Shown here piece after piece: positions 46,018 to 54,396 of a stretch of 64,000 bases of DNA; within the stretch, counting starts at the first letter, position 1, and every line of letters begins with the position of its first letter. The position numbers and the translations under genes are program-made. Source of the DNA: Novosphingobium ginsenosidimutans. Its GTDB lineage: Bacteria; Pseudomonadota; Alphaproteobacteria; Sphingomonadales; Sphingomonadaceae. The notes under the pieces were generated by a model. It saw only the letters and a list, made by a program, of their open reading frames with translations, did not search any database and had not been told where the DNA came from. Location: positions 1,240,001 to 1,304,000 of the forward strand of contig NZ_CP042345.1 of the NCBI RefSeq assembly GCF_007954425.1, in the 5' to 3' direction.

Positions 46018-48210
46018 TTAGGCGCGCGAGGGCGCCGCCATACGCGTTGCGAGGTCAAATTTCTCCAGCACTTGGCGGGTGAGAGCCCAAGGGGAATAGT
46101 CTTGTGCAAGCTTTCGTTGTGCGGCTTTGACGATCGTGACGCGGCGGTCCGGATCATCGATCAGCGATTGCAGCGCAACGCGCCAGCCCGCCGTATCCTC
46201 GACAAGGAGGCCGCAGCCATCAGCGCAGCACCGGTCATAAGCCGTGCCTGCACTGGCAATCACGGCCGTCCCGATCGAAGTGTAGTCGACCCACTTGGTA
46301 TCGGCCTTTACGACGTTGAAAGGCGTCGGGCGAAGAGGGGCCAAGCCAATCTGCCAGCGCAACTGCCGGAACGTTTCGACGAAGGCGTCATAGTCACTGA
46401 CCCGGGGAATCGCATGAACGCGATTGCCGAAACTCTGAAGTTCACTCGGCATGGCCATTGAGCCAAAGAGCTCGAATCGCACCTGCGGATTGGCATCCAG
46501 AATTTCGACCAAAGCGGGAACGAGGTCTTCAAGCTCTGGTGCCTTGTCATTGCCCATGAAGCCGATCACTGTCACGTCCGACCGTTCTGCCGGGACGGCC
46601 ACTTCGCCGCTGCAATAGACAGCACCGGCGCTGACCCGCTCAGAGAAGCCCAATGCCGCCAGACGCTGCTGCAACTTCTCCGTTGAAGCGTAGACGAGAT
46701 CGGCGCCCTGCAGCAGTGTGCGGACTGCGCCTGTCCGCTCGGGTCGGTTGTGCTCGACATGTTTGGGGCCAATTTCTGGCGGGACATGTAGCAGGTCGTC
46801 GTCGATGTGGAGCATCACCGGCACGTTCGAGGCTTTTAGCTCCGCCATGAGACCGGCCGCCAACGGACCACTGTAGCGGCAGAATACAGCCAGGTCGGGC
46901 ATGCTTGGATCGACAAGGGCACGGGCAATAGAGGTCTCAGTTGTAACCGGATTGGCCTTGCCTAAAGCAGTCTTGATGTCGGCTTCCGTCAATACCGTCA
47001 GCTCAACCAACCCAGCATCGACCATCGGCTCAAGTGGTTTGATGAAGCTGATCTTCAACGTGGGGATAACCCCGTTGGCAATCAGTAGAACGCGCCGCGG
47101 CCGCGCCTTCACCCGCTCGCTAAGCAGGCCTTGAACCAGCGAAAGCAGGCGATCGCGGACAACTTCAGGCGCAACGGACAAGTGGCTGCGCTCAAGGAAT
47201 TCCTGCTGTCGCGCTCGAAACGGTGCCGGGTCGGCTACCGCGTCTTCAGCAAAGGCGATCCAGTCCTCGACTGACGAAACCTTGGCCAGACCGGCATAAC
47301 CCGACGTATCGATCTGTCCGTCAGCGTCCTGCCAGACGGCCGTTGGGATGTCGGCCATGACCATGTCGATCAGCACTGAAGATGGGGCGGAAATGCCATA
47401 GGCAAATCGCGCCAAATCAGTCTTGTACATGGCGGCGTTGGCGAGATCCAAATTGCCCGGCAATTCTACATTGTTCTTAAGGACGAATTGCCCACCAGGG
47501 TGGGGACGAAGGGCCACCCTACGTCCCGCCTCGGCTTGGCTGGCGGCAAACTTGCGGATCGTGTCGATATAGGCGGTTTGAAAATCGCCCGTCGTTCGCA
47601 TTCGCACCGAGTGCAGGTTCTCGCAGACCAGCCCAACTTTTTGTCCTTCTCCAGCCCGGCGGCGGTTGTACAGTCGATCAAGCACCATGGGTGGTCCCAG
47701 CTCTACAAACTTGGTGCGCTCCGAACTAACCAAATGCGTCATGCTCTCCAACGGACCCCACCCGCAGAGAACGTCCGCCGCAAACCGCACGCTTTCACCG
47801 TGGGCGATGGTCTGTTCGACGTTCTGGCGAAAACCTACGCACTCATGGCCATGCTGAACCGTAACTCGCACGTACGTATTGGGAACCGCCTTAAATGCTT
47901 CATGGTTGGTTTCATGAGCAGGCAAGTCAGTTTCGCTGGCGCTGAACACCAGCCCGCGGCCACCCTGCAGCCGCTCATAGACTGCTCGCGGAGAGTCGAA
48001 TGCGCCAAGTTCCGCCATTGACAGGCTCGCGAGTTCCGCCAGTTCAGCTTGCCATACGCCAGTCCGGTCGCGTCGAGGCAGCTTGTTTGAGCGGAGTAGC
48101 AAGATTTTGTAGGGCGTCTCCTGTGCCAGCACCCGAACAATCGGTCGCAGCACATTGATGTCTTGGATCAGGTCGAACAGGAAGACCAATAGCGCCTGCG
48201 GCTGGCTCAT
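46018..48210 (-). CDS. Two-module capsule glycosyltransferase-like protein
   Basis: 730 residues. The N-terminal ~380 look like a GT-B/CDP-glycerol-transferase-type module (VTVQHGHECVGFRQNVEQTIAHGESVRFAADVLCGWGPLES, RRVALRPHPGGQFVLKN, ISAPSSVLIDMVMADIPTAVW). The C-terminal ~340 start with RRVLLIANGVIPTLKISFIKPLEPMVDAGL and contain VMLHIDDDLLHVPPE, DLVYASTEKLQQRL and FELFGSMAMPSELQ, a second GT-B module. Substrates unknown. Last gene of the six-gene operon; ATG at 48210 overlaps the preceding stop. Confidence 0.8.
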   Translation of the reverse strand: MSQPQALLVFLFDLIQDINVLRPIVRVLAQETPYKILLLRSNKLPRRDRTGVWQAELAELASLSMAELGAFDSPRAVYERLQGGRGLVFSASETDLPAHETNHEAFKAVPNTYVRVTVQHGHECVGFRQNVEQTIAHGESVRFAADVLCGWGPLESMTHLVSSERTKFVELGPPMVLDRLYNRRRAGEGQKVGLVCENLHSVRMRTTGDFQTAYIDTIRKFAASQAEAGRRVALRPHPGGQFVLKNNVELPGNLDLANAAMYKTDLARFAYGISAPSSVLIDMVMADIPTAVWQDADGQIDTSGYAGLAKVSSVEDWIAFAEDAVADPAPFRARQQEFLERSHLSVAPEVVRDRLLSLVQGLLSERVKARPRRVLLIANGVIPTLKISFIKPLEPMVDAGLVELTVLTEADIKTALGKANPVTTETSIARALVDPSMPDLAVFCRYSGPLAAGLMAELKASNVPVMLHIDDDLLHVPPEIGPKHVEHNRPERTGAVRTLLQGADLVYASTEKLQQRLAALGFSERVSAGAVYCSGEVAVPAERSDVTVIGFMGNDKAPELEDLVPALVEILDANPQVRFELFGSMAMPSELQSFGNRVHAIPRVSDYDAFVETFRQLRWQIGLAPLRPTPFNVVKADTKWVDYTSIGTAVIASAGTAYDRCCADGCGLLVEDTAGWRVALQSLIDDPDRRVTIVKAAQRKLAQDYSPWALTRQVLEKFDLATRMAAPSRA

Positions 48211-49724
48211 TTTCCACCCTCCAAAAACGGTTCCGGTGCTGCGAGGGGCATTTCTTGTTCCGAAAAGATAAAGCGGGTTTGGGGGAAGATCTCCGCATAG
48301 ACTTCGCAGGTCGCGTGCATCAGGGTCGGAAAGGTGACGATACGTGCGGCCCTGCTCTCCCACATGATGGAACTGGCTCCTGCCAGCACACGCCCGGCTG
48401 CATTGTCGGGTAACGGAACCAGATGGCTGTATCCATCGGCGCTACGTGCCAGTGGTTGCGCACTTTCACGCCAGTTGTTGCCTAGCCTGGCAAACCCTTC
48501 GCGGCTGACTCGCAATTCGAGAGCTTTGCCCGGTTCGAACTGCGCAATCTCGCCATGGAATGGTTGATGAAGTCGTGAGAACGGCGAGCCGAGCGACAAC
48601 CAGCCGAGTGACTTGCACAGGCGATGAATAGCAGGCGGCGAGGCGGAGCCGTGGATGATACCGCGCATTAGCCGTTCCTCGACCGGCCGCGCTGCACAGC
48701 CCTTAAGCCGATTGAGGAAACGGATCAGTTGTTCGGCCTCGTGTTTCGGATCGGCAATGGCTGCAAGTCGCGAAGCTAGCTCTTGAACCGATTGCTCGTT
48801 AAGCCTGAGCTCGCGGGAAGTCAGGTGGTCACCGAGTTCCTGAACGGACTTGTAGATGAAAGGTGCCAGCGGATCGTAAAGAGGGTAACCCGGACTCAGA
48901 ACCTGTGCGCCGCGGGCCAATGCCGACACCGCCCGATTGAGCGATTTCGCAGTGCTAAAGTTTTGGAAGTTGACTGGCACGAAGGCGACCAAGGCCCGGT
49001 CTAACGCAGCAGCTTCGCCGGCTTCGGACCATTCTTCCACCGTGACCTCTGCTGGAATCGTCTGCAGCGGGCCCGCGATGGCCTCATCAAGGGCCTCACG
49101 GTTGCTAAGAACATGCAACTGGACCAGCCAGCCCGCCTGCTGCAAGGCAGACAGCTCGGAACCGAAAGCGACTGCGTCATTGAGACCCACAGGAAAAATG
49201 GGATTGTTGCCGTGCCCAAACCAAACAAGCTTTATAGTTCGACTGGCTTGGGTTTCTTCCAACCGGATTCTAAGCGACTGTGCCACACTCGCCGACGAGA
49301 TTGGGTCGTGAGGATCATTCAAGACATGAACTGGCACCTGCGGATCGAAATCGCTCGCGATTTCAGCCATGCGCTTTGTTGAACAAAGCAGGAAATCGAC
49401 CCGGTTGACCATGGTGCGCTGGAATGCTCGGTGCCCAAAAGCGAGGCTCGTCGAGTTGCTGAAGTAGTCGTCAAACAGGTCGAAGCCCACTAGCGCACCT
49501 GCTTCGCGCAACATTTCAGCCAACATCATGGCACCAGAATCTTGGCACTTGCTGAACAGGTATACGTCGGCGTTCAGTCGCAACCCGTCGTTGATCGCAG
49601 CGATAGGGTCGATCGCCAGATGCCAGCCGAGCGCCTTTAGCTGACGCTTCAGCCGCGCATAACGGATGCGTGTACCTGCGCTGTTAAGCCAGTCGACGGA
49701 TCGGACTAGTATCTGAATTTTCAC
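48207..49724 (-). CDS. Glycosyltransferase-like protein
   Basis: 505 residues. N-terminal KIQILVRSVDWLNSAGTRIRYARLKRQLKALGW and LFSKCQDSGAMMLAEMLREAGALVGFDLFDDYF, then RVDFLLCSTKRMAEIA and IKLVWFGHGNNPIFPVGLND resemble the acceptor and donor halves of a GT-B enzyme of the kind seen in the neighbouring genes. The last ~150 residues have no recognised domain. GTG start at 49724 in a GTGA overlap with the preceding gene. Confidence 0.68.
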   Translation of the reverse strand: MKIQILVRSVDWLNSAGTRIRYARLKRQLKALGWHLAIDPIAAINDGLRLNADVYLFSKCQDSGAMMLAEMLREAGALVGFDLFDDYFSNSTSLAFGHRAFQRTMVNRVDFLLCSTKRMAEIASDFDPQVPVHVLNDPHDPISSASVAQSLRIRLEETQASRTIKLVWFGHGNNPIFPVGLNDAVAFGSELSALQQAGWLVQLHVLSNREALDEAIAGPLQTIPAEVTVEEWSEAGEAAALDRALVAFVPVNFQNFSTAKSLNRAVSALARGAQVLSPGYPLYDPLAPFIYKSVQELGDHLTSRELRLNEQSVQELASRLAAIADPKHEAEQLIRFLNRLKGCAARPVEERLMRGIIHGSASPPAIHRLCKSLGWLSLGSPFSRLHQPFHGEIAQFEPGKALELRVSREGFARLGNNWRESAQPLARSADGYSHLVPLPDNAAGRVLAGASSIMWESRAARIVTFPTLMHATCEVYAEIFPQTRFIFSEQEMPLAAPEPFLEGGK

Positions 49725-52060
49725 GACATCAACCTGACAACATGGGCTGCGCGTTCGCATACTCCATCTGCTTCGAAGGCACGCGCAAGTGCCGGAGTGA
49801 TTCCCGGCAGGGCAGCCACTGTACGACCAGTCGCGACTCTAACCAGCGATGTGACAACCATGTGCAACCCATTGTGCGCACAAATTTCCGCAAGCGCGCC
49901 GGATAATGCTGCCGGGTCTTGCAAGGATGGCATCAGAGATCGAACGGCGTGCGATATACGTGGACTGAGTGCAACGATCCGCGGATCCACCAGTGCGACA
50001 GCGAAGGTTCCCGGGGGGAGAAGCTTCACTTGTGCCGGTTCAGCGGGGACTGCAGCCTCACCGGTGCAGTCAGCGGCCCAGACCAGCACAGCGCGCTCCT
50101 CCATGCCTTCATCCGGGGAGGAGACTGCTACTGGACAGGTAGCGGCGCCGATGTTTTCAATGGAGCAGAGATCCGCCAAGACCGCGAAAGTCCTTGGATC
50201 CGGCGGGAAGGCGCTTGAATCCACTAGCACCGCGGTCTCCTCGCTGCGGTCCGTTCGGCTGCCGTAGTCGCTGTCTTCCAATCGAGCTCCAATCCGGATT
50301 GTCAGTCCTTCAACGGTCGATATGACGAGTTCTGGTTGATCCGACAGAACTACAACTTCGGAAATCTGGACCTCCGTTTGTGCAGCGATTGCCTGAAGGC
50401 AAAGCTCCAGGTCCTCACGCGAGCCGAGATGGTTGATTACCACGCTAATCTTCGCTTGCCCGGAATGTCCCCGCTCCAACCGAGGGCGCGCAAGATCGGG
50501 GGAGAGCGGTAGCAGTGGGTCAACTTGCCAAGTGCGCTGCTTCATGAATCTGACGGCACTCGGCAGACCACAAACCGTTCTTGGCTGCGCTCCGCTCGAT
50601 CCAGGGAGCCACATCGGTTGGGCAAGAGGCAGTGCAGGATGCTCGATCGATGCCAGTGCCGGATCCGGCTGCGGCAAACACGCGAGCAGTGCCGCCCGGG
50701 GCTCGTCCTCGGGCACTATGCAGAACGTTCCAGCGCCGACCCTGTGGCTTTGTAAACTTGAACAGAGTGTCGCAAGCGAAGGGATGCAGTCCGCTGGCAA
50801 CTTAAGGCAAGTGCCACCGGCGCGGCGAGAAGCGAACGGCGAGCCGCTGGGTGTGGATACAAGCCTTTGAGCCACGAGTGCTGATCCGGTCGCTTGGCCG
50901 TCGCTGGCCAGCGCGACTCCGAAGTTTTGGCGCAAGCTGGCTACGATGGCGGGCTGAAAAATCGGCTCGGATCCGTTGGCACCGCGCAAATTTACAACCA
51001 CGCTGCCGAGCAGGAGCCGCTCGGAGGCAAACAATTCGGCTGCAAGCTCGGTCATGTACCCGGCAACTTGGCATCCCTCACCGCTACGGACTTCGACCGT
51101 CAGCATCTCTGTGTGATGCAGGCCACCACGATAGAGCGACGGAAATGCAATTAGTGCTGAGTGGACGCATGACCCATCGACGGCCAACAAGACCAGCAGG
51201 ACTGGGCTCAACGGATTCTCAAGGTTGAGCCGCACAAGTCCCCCGTCGACAAGCCATTTCTGTGCAGCAATCCGGTGCAAGCCGCCATCAGTTCCGTACT
51301 GGTACGCAGAGACCCGGTCGGCTCCCGGAAAGTTCGCGGTGTTGCGCACCAACAATTGCCGGGCATGCGCGAACCAGCCATCGCCCACCGCTTCCAGACC
51401 GAGGCCAATCCGGGCTACGTCCTGCCAGCATGCTGCCTGGCCTGGCGTCGCATTGGGGGCACTCGCCAGAAACAGTTCAATCCGCGCCCCGTTGGCACCT
51501 GCCGCCAAGCCGGATAGAATCGTTTCACAATCAACAGTAGCTTCCGGCTGAGGACTGTTCGCCGCTTCAAGCTGTGTAAGCAGCGGTTGCCATTGCAGCG
51601 GCCTTGCCTGCCAGCGCGTGTCGTATTCGCTGGCATAGGGCTGTGCCGTTGCTGCGGTGCCAGCCTTCTCATCGCCGCCCGACTGCGCTACTTCAAATTT
51701 TTGACTCCCTGGCTGCAATGCCTTGATCGATCTTCCTTCATGCCTTCCGTGCTCAAGGTAATGAAGCAACGGGTTGGTGCCTGAACGGGCCACATCCGCA
51801 TTTCGCCGCAAGTACCATCGCGCATCGAACCGCGGCCCTGGGCTGCGTCCTTCCGCACCCCCATGCAGGATGAAGTGTTCCAGCGGGTCCTGCGCAAAGC
51901 GGGCAACATCGGGATAGCGTTGGAGATACCATTGCGGATCGAACAGGTCGGTTTGGCCGATTAAGTGTCTGGCACGTTCAACCTGCTGGGCACCGCGCCT
52001 GCGCCCTGGCCGCAACCGGGAAACCAGGTCCATGAACGAGCGAGTGAACACCTTAGACAT
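49721..52060 (-). CDS. Large protein with YPDVA repeats and GT2-like segment
   Basis: 779 residues. The N-terminus contains tandem repeats of the form FDPQWYLQRYPDVARFAQDPLEHFILHGGAEGRSP and FDARWYLRRNADVARSGTNPLLHYLEHGRHEGRS, common in alphaproteobacterial glycosyltransferases. A central region (about 170-520) is unrecognised. Near residue 550, KISVVINHLGSREDLELCLQAIAAQTEVQISEVVVLSD resembles the start of a GT2 domain, but no DxD is evident. ATG at 52060. Role in polymer assembly inferred from context only. Confidence 0.7.
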   Translation of the reverse strand: MSKVFTRSFMDLVSRLRPGRRRGAQQVERARHLIGQTDLFDPQWYLQRYPDVARFAQDPLEHFILHGGAEGRSPGPRFDARWYLRRNADVARSGTNPLLHYLEHGRHEGRSIKALQPGSQKFEVAQSGGDEKAGTAATAQPYASEYDTRWQARPLQWQPLLTQLEAANSPQPEATVDCETILSGLAAGANGARIELFLASAPNATPGQAACWQDVARIGLGLEAVGDGWFAHARQLLVRNTANFPGADRVSAYQYGTDGGLHRIAAQKWLVDGGLVRLNLENPLSPVLLVLLAVDGSCVHSALIAFPSLYRGGLHHTEMLTVEVRSGEGCQVAGYMTELAAELFASERLLLGSVVVNLRGANGSEPIFQPAIVASLRQNFGVALASDGQATGSALVAQRLVSTPSGSPFASRRAGGTCLKLPADCIPSLATLCSSLQSHRVGAGTFCIVPEDEPRAALLACLPQPDPALASIEHPALPLAQPMWLPGSSGAQPRTVCGLPSAVRFMKQRTWQVDPLLPLSPDLARPRLERGHSGQAKISVVINHLGSREDLELCLQAIAAQTEVQISEVVVLSDQPELVISTVEGLTIRIGARLEDSDYGSRTDRSEETAVLVDSSAFPPDPRTFAVLADLCSIENIGAATCPVAVSSPDEGMEERAVLVWAADCTGEAAVPAEPAQVKLLPPGTFAVALVDPRIVALSPRISHAVRSLMPSLQDPAALSGALAEICAHNGLHMVVTSLVRVATGRTVAALPGITPALARAFEADGVCERAAHVVRLMS

Positions 52061-52067
52061 TCTCCGG

Positions 52068-52697
52068 TCAGGAATCTTCGGACGCGCGTTCTGCGGCATC
52101 GGCTCCGGGTGCAGTTTCCGCTTGAAGCTCGATCAGGTCATCAAGTTGCGACCCGGCCACGACTTGCTGCACCTGATCCAGTAATGATTCCAGTCGATAG
52201 GCGCCCAACCCGTAGATTGCACCGCTCAGGGCCATATCCAACGCGAGCGATAGGGTGAGTTCCGCACCAACCTTTGAACGGTCGAACAATAGCAGGGCGG
52301 GATCGTCCGCCAGTGATGCAAAAGGCTGGCTTTGGGAATCGAAGGCTCGCCGAAGGGATGCGGGGTCGGCGATCATTGGACCGCGCAGCAAGGCTACCTG
52401 CATAACGTCGCGTTCGAGCGTGAGGAGCTGACGCAAGCCGAACAGCTGCAAGCTGTCCCACAATTGCGGTCGAGCCAACTTGCGCGCCTCAGTGATGGCC
52501 GCGAGCGATTCGATGCGGGCAAGTTCGCGAGGATAGTTCGCAGCCAGATTGAAAACCTGGATACCCTTTGGCACCCAAGTCTTGGCCATAACAGCCAGGA
52601 AATGTCGCGTGTCGACGGCGGGTTCCGGAAACCAATCGAGCGCCGGATGGTGAGCATCCAGAGAGCAGAGAAGCATTGCAATTGGCGCGTTAGACAA
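52068..52697 (-). CDS. Hypothetical protein of capsule operon
   Basis: 209 residues, no family recognised. The N-terminus MLLCSLDAHHPALDWFPEPAVDTRHFLAVMAKTWVPKG is aromatic-rich; the middle is helical, and the C-terminus is acidic (GADAAERASEDS). TTG start at 52697, overlapping the upstream gene by 8 bp; the first ATG is at 52676. It is held between two large glycosyltransferase genes by overlaps of 7-8 bp or less, so it is probably an accessory or regulatory partner of them. Confidence 0.7.
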   Translation of the reverse strand: MSNAPIAMLLCSLDAHHPALDWFPEPAVDTRHFLAVMAKTWVPKGIQVFNLAANYPRELARIESLAAITEARKLARPQLWDSLQLFGLRQLLTLERDVMQVALLRGPMIADPASLRRAFDSQSQPFASLADDPALLLFDRSKVGAELTLSLALDMALSGAIYGLGAYRLESLLDQVQQVVAGSQLDDLIELQAETAPGADAAERASEDS

Positions 52698-54396
52698 AAT
52701 CCCGTTCCTCGTGCTCGCGCATCAACGCCCAGGCTGCGCCACTGGCAAATTCCTCCAGCGTGAACTGCGAATAGGCCAGATGGGCCAACCAGCCGTCGCG
52801 CTTGGGATAGCGCGGGGATTCAATCATGCCAAAATCGGTGCGGCCAATTGGAGCGGCCGCGCTGGTGGGGGACACAAAAACTGGCGTACCGAGGCAAGCC
52901 GCCTCGATTGCAACGTTGGACGAATGGGTGACAAGTGCATGGGCGTCTAACAAAGCTTCCTGCAATGGCAAGAACGGCTCACCGGTGCGCGGCTTAGTTC
53001 TGATCAAGATAGGGCGGTCGGTCTCAAGCCGCAATTGGGCCAATGTATCGTCCAACCAGTTCTCGCAGTTGTGCGCAGCCGCAAAAAAGTCGGTCGGCGG
53101 ACAGACGATGATCGATCTGCCAGATTTGCGCCATGGTTCAATAGTGATTCCCAAATTGCGGAAGCGATCGTCCGGACACTTTCGGACCGGCCCAGCCTCA
53201 TAGCCATTGCGCGTGATGCGATAGGACTTTCCATGCCCGCGATCGAAATAGGCATGGTCGATGTAGTAGAAATGTAGTCCCTTTGCCTTGGCCCGCGCAA
53301 TGATTGCGTCGCTGCCGCGCAACACGCCCCATACCACAGGAATGGATCCGAGGGACTCAGTTTCGTCAAGCTCATCCTCGGCATAGGCAATCCGGCAGCC
53401 TGCACCTTGCGCGAAGGCAGTAACGACCGGATTCCCGGCACCACCGCGATTGAGAAAAGCACTCAGCATCCAAGACTGGATAGCCGTGGGATTGGTGTGT
53501 GCGGTAAGGTTTAGGCCTCGGACTCCGCCGAGCTCAGAGATCAGGTGAACGTCCAGGCATTGCTCGGCCACCGTCGCGAACCGGGGCGGGAGCGGTAGCG
53601 AGAGGCCCCCGCGCTCGTCGCGCAAGCACGCCGGCTGAAGGGCCGTCACAACTGACTGACCATCCTGAACGGTCGACACGGCCACCAGGTCCCCTGGCGC
53701 AATATTCTCCAGAACGATGCTTTGCGGGCGATAGTGTGCCTTGGTTGGCGCACGCTCCGAATGGCTTGGCGCTGCGACCGAAGCATTGCCAAGTTCGATA
53801 GAAGGCTCGCAGAGCGAGCCAAAATGACTTTCAAGCTCGGGTAGCTGCGGCTGGGAAGCTTCGCCTTCGAAATCTTGGACAGGCCCGATCCAGGCGGCTT
53901 TAGCCGGCCGTGTAGATGCAGCAAGTCGGCCCCAGTCGGCGTCATCCCAATCCCGGGCGATAAGAATATCGGCCGCAGTGCAGAACGTTCCGGGGAAGCG
54001 GAAGCTTACCAGGCGGTTTGTAGCCGGTAGCTTGGCCGAGGAAATTGCCCAATCAGCGGACGATTCAATCGTCACCAGCGAAGCCCAGCCTTCGAGCATT
54101 GCTTCGATCCAAGCCAAGCGGGCCGCTGTGCGATCCGGCAGGACCAGCACCACCAACGGCAGCAAGCCCGGAACCTGCAGGAGCTGGAGCAAGCCGGGAT
54201 ATAACGCGACATCCTGGATCGTCTGGATCGGCACCACGATATGGATCCGCGAAAGCGATGGATCTGGTAAATCTGCTTGGCGCATTTTGACCCACGCCTG
54301 CCAGGCCATGCGGTTGCGCTGCAGCAGATCGGGGCGCCTGACCTGGAGCAAGCGGTGCAGCGCTGCGTGGCGGAGCGCCTGTGAAATAACTGTCAT
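52690..54396 (-). CDS. Capsule glycosyltransferase-like protein
   Basis: 568 residues. The C-terminal half shows VVWGVLRGSDAIIARAKAKGLHFYYIDHAYFDRGHGKSYRITRNG, RPILIRTKPRTGEPFLPLQEALLDAHALVTHSSNVAIEAACLGTPVFV, a donor-site layout like KpsS/KpsC-type and other surface-carbohydrate transferases. The N-terminal half (IHIVVPIQTIQDVALYPGLLQLLQ) is unrecognised. Start ATG overlaps the preceding stop (ATGA). Probably cytoplasmic; donor unknown. Confidence 0.68.
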   Translation of the reverse strand: MTVISQALRHAALHRLLQVRRPDLLQRNRMAWQAWVKMRQADLPDPSLSRIHIVVPIQTIQDVALYPGLLQLLQVPGLLPLVVLVLPDRTAARLAWIEAMLEGWASLVTIESSADWAISSAKLPATNRLVSFRFPGTFCTAADILIARDWDDADWGRLAASTRPAKAAWIGPVQDFEGEASQPQLPELESHFGSLCEPSIELGNASVAAPSHSERAPTKAHYRPQSIVLENIAPGDLVAVSTVQDGQSVVTALQPACLRDERGGLSLPLPPRFATVAEQCLDVHLISELGGVRGLNLTAHTNPTAIQSWMLSAFLNRGGAGNPVVTAFAQGAGCRIAYAEDELDETESLGSIPVVWGVLRGSDAIIARAKAKGLHFYYIDHAYFDRGHGKSYRITRNGYEAGPVRKCPDDRFRNLGITIEPWRKSGRSIIVCPPTDFFAAAHNCENWLDDTLAQLRLETDRPILIRTKPRTGEPFLPLQEALLDAHALVTHSSNVAIEAACLGTPVFVSPTSAAAPIGRTDFGMIESPRYPKRDGWLAHLAYSQFTLEEFASGAAWALMREHEERDFV

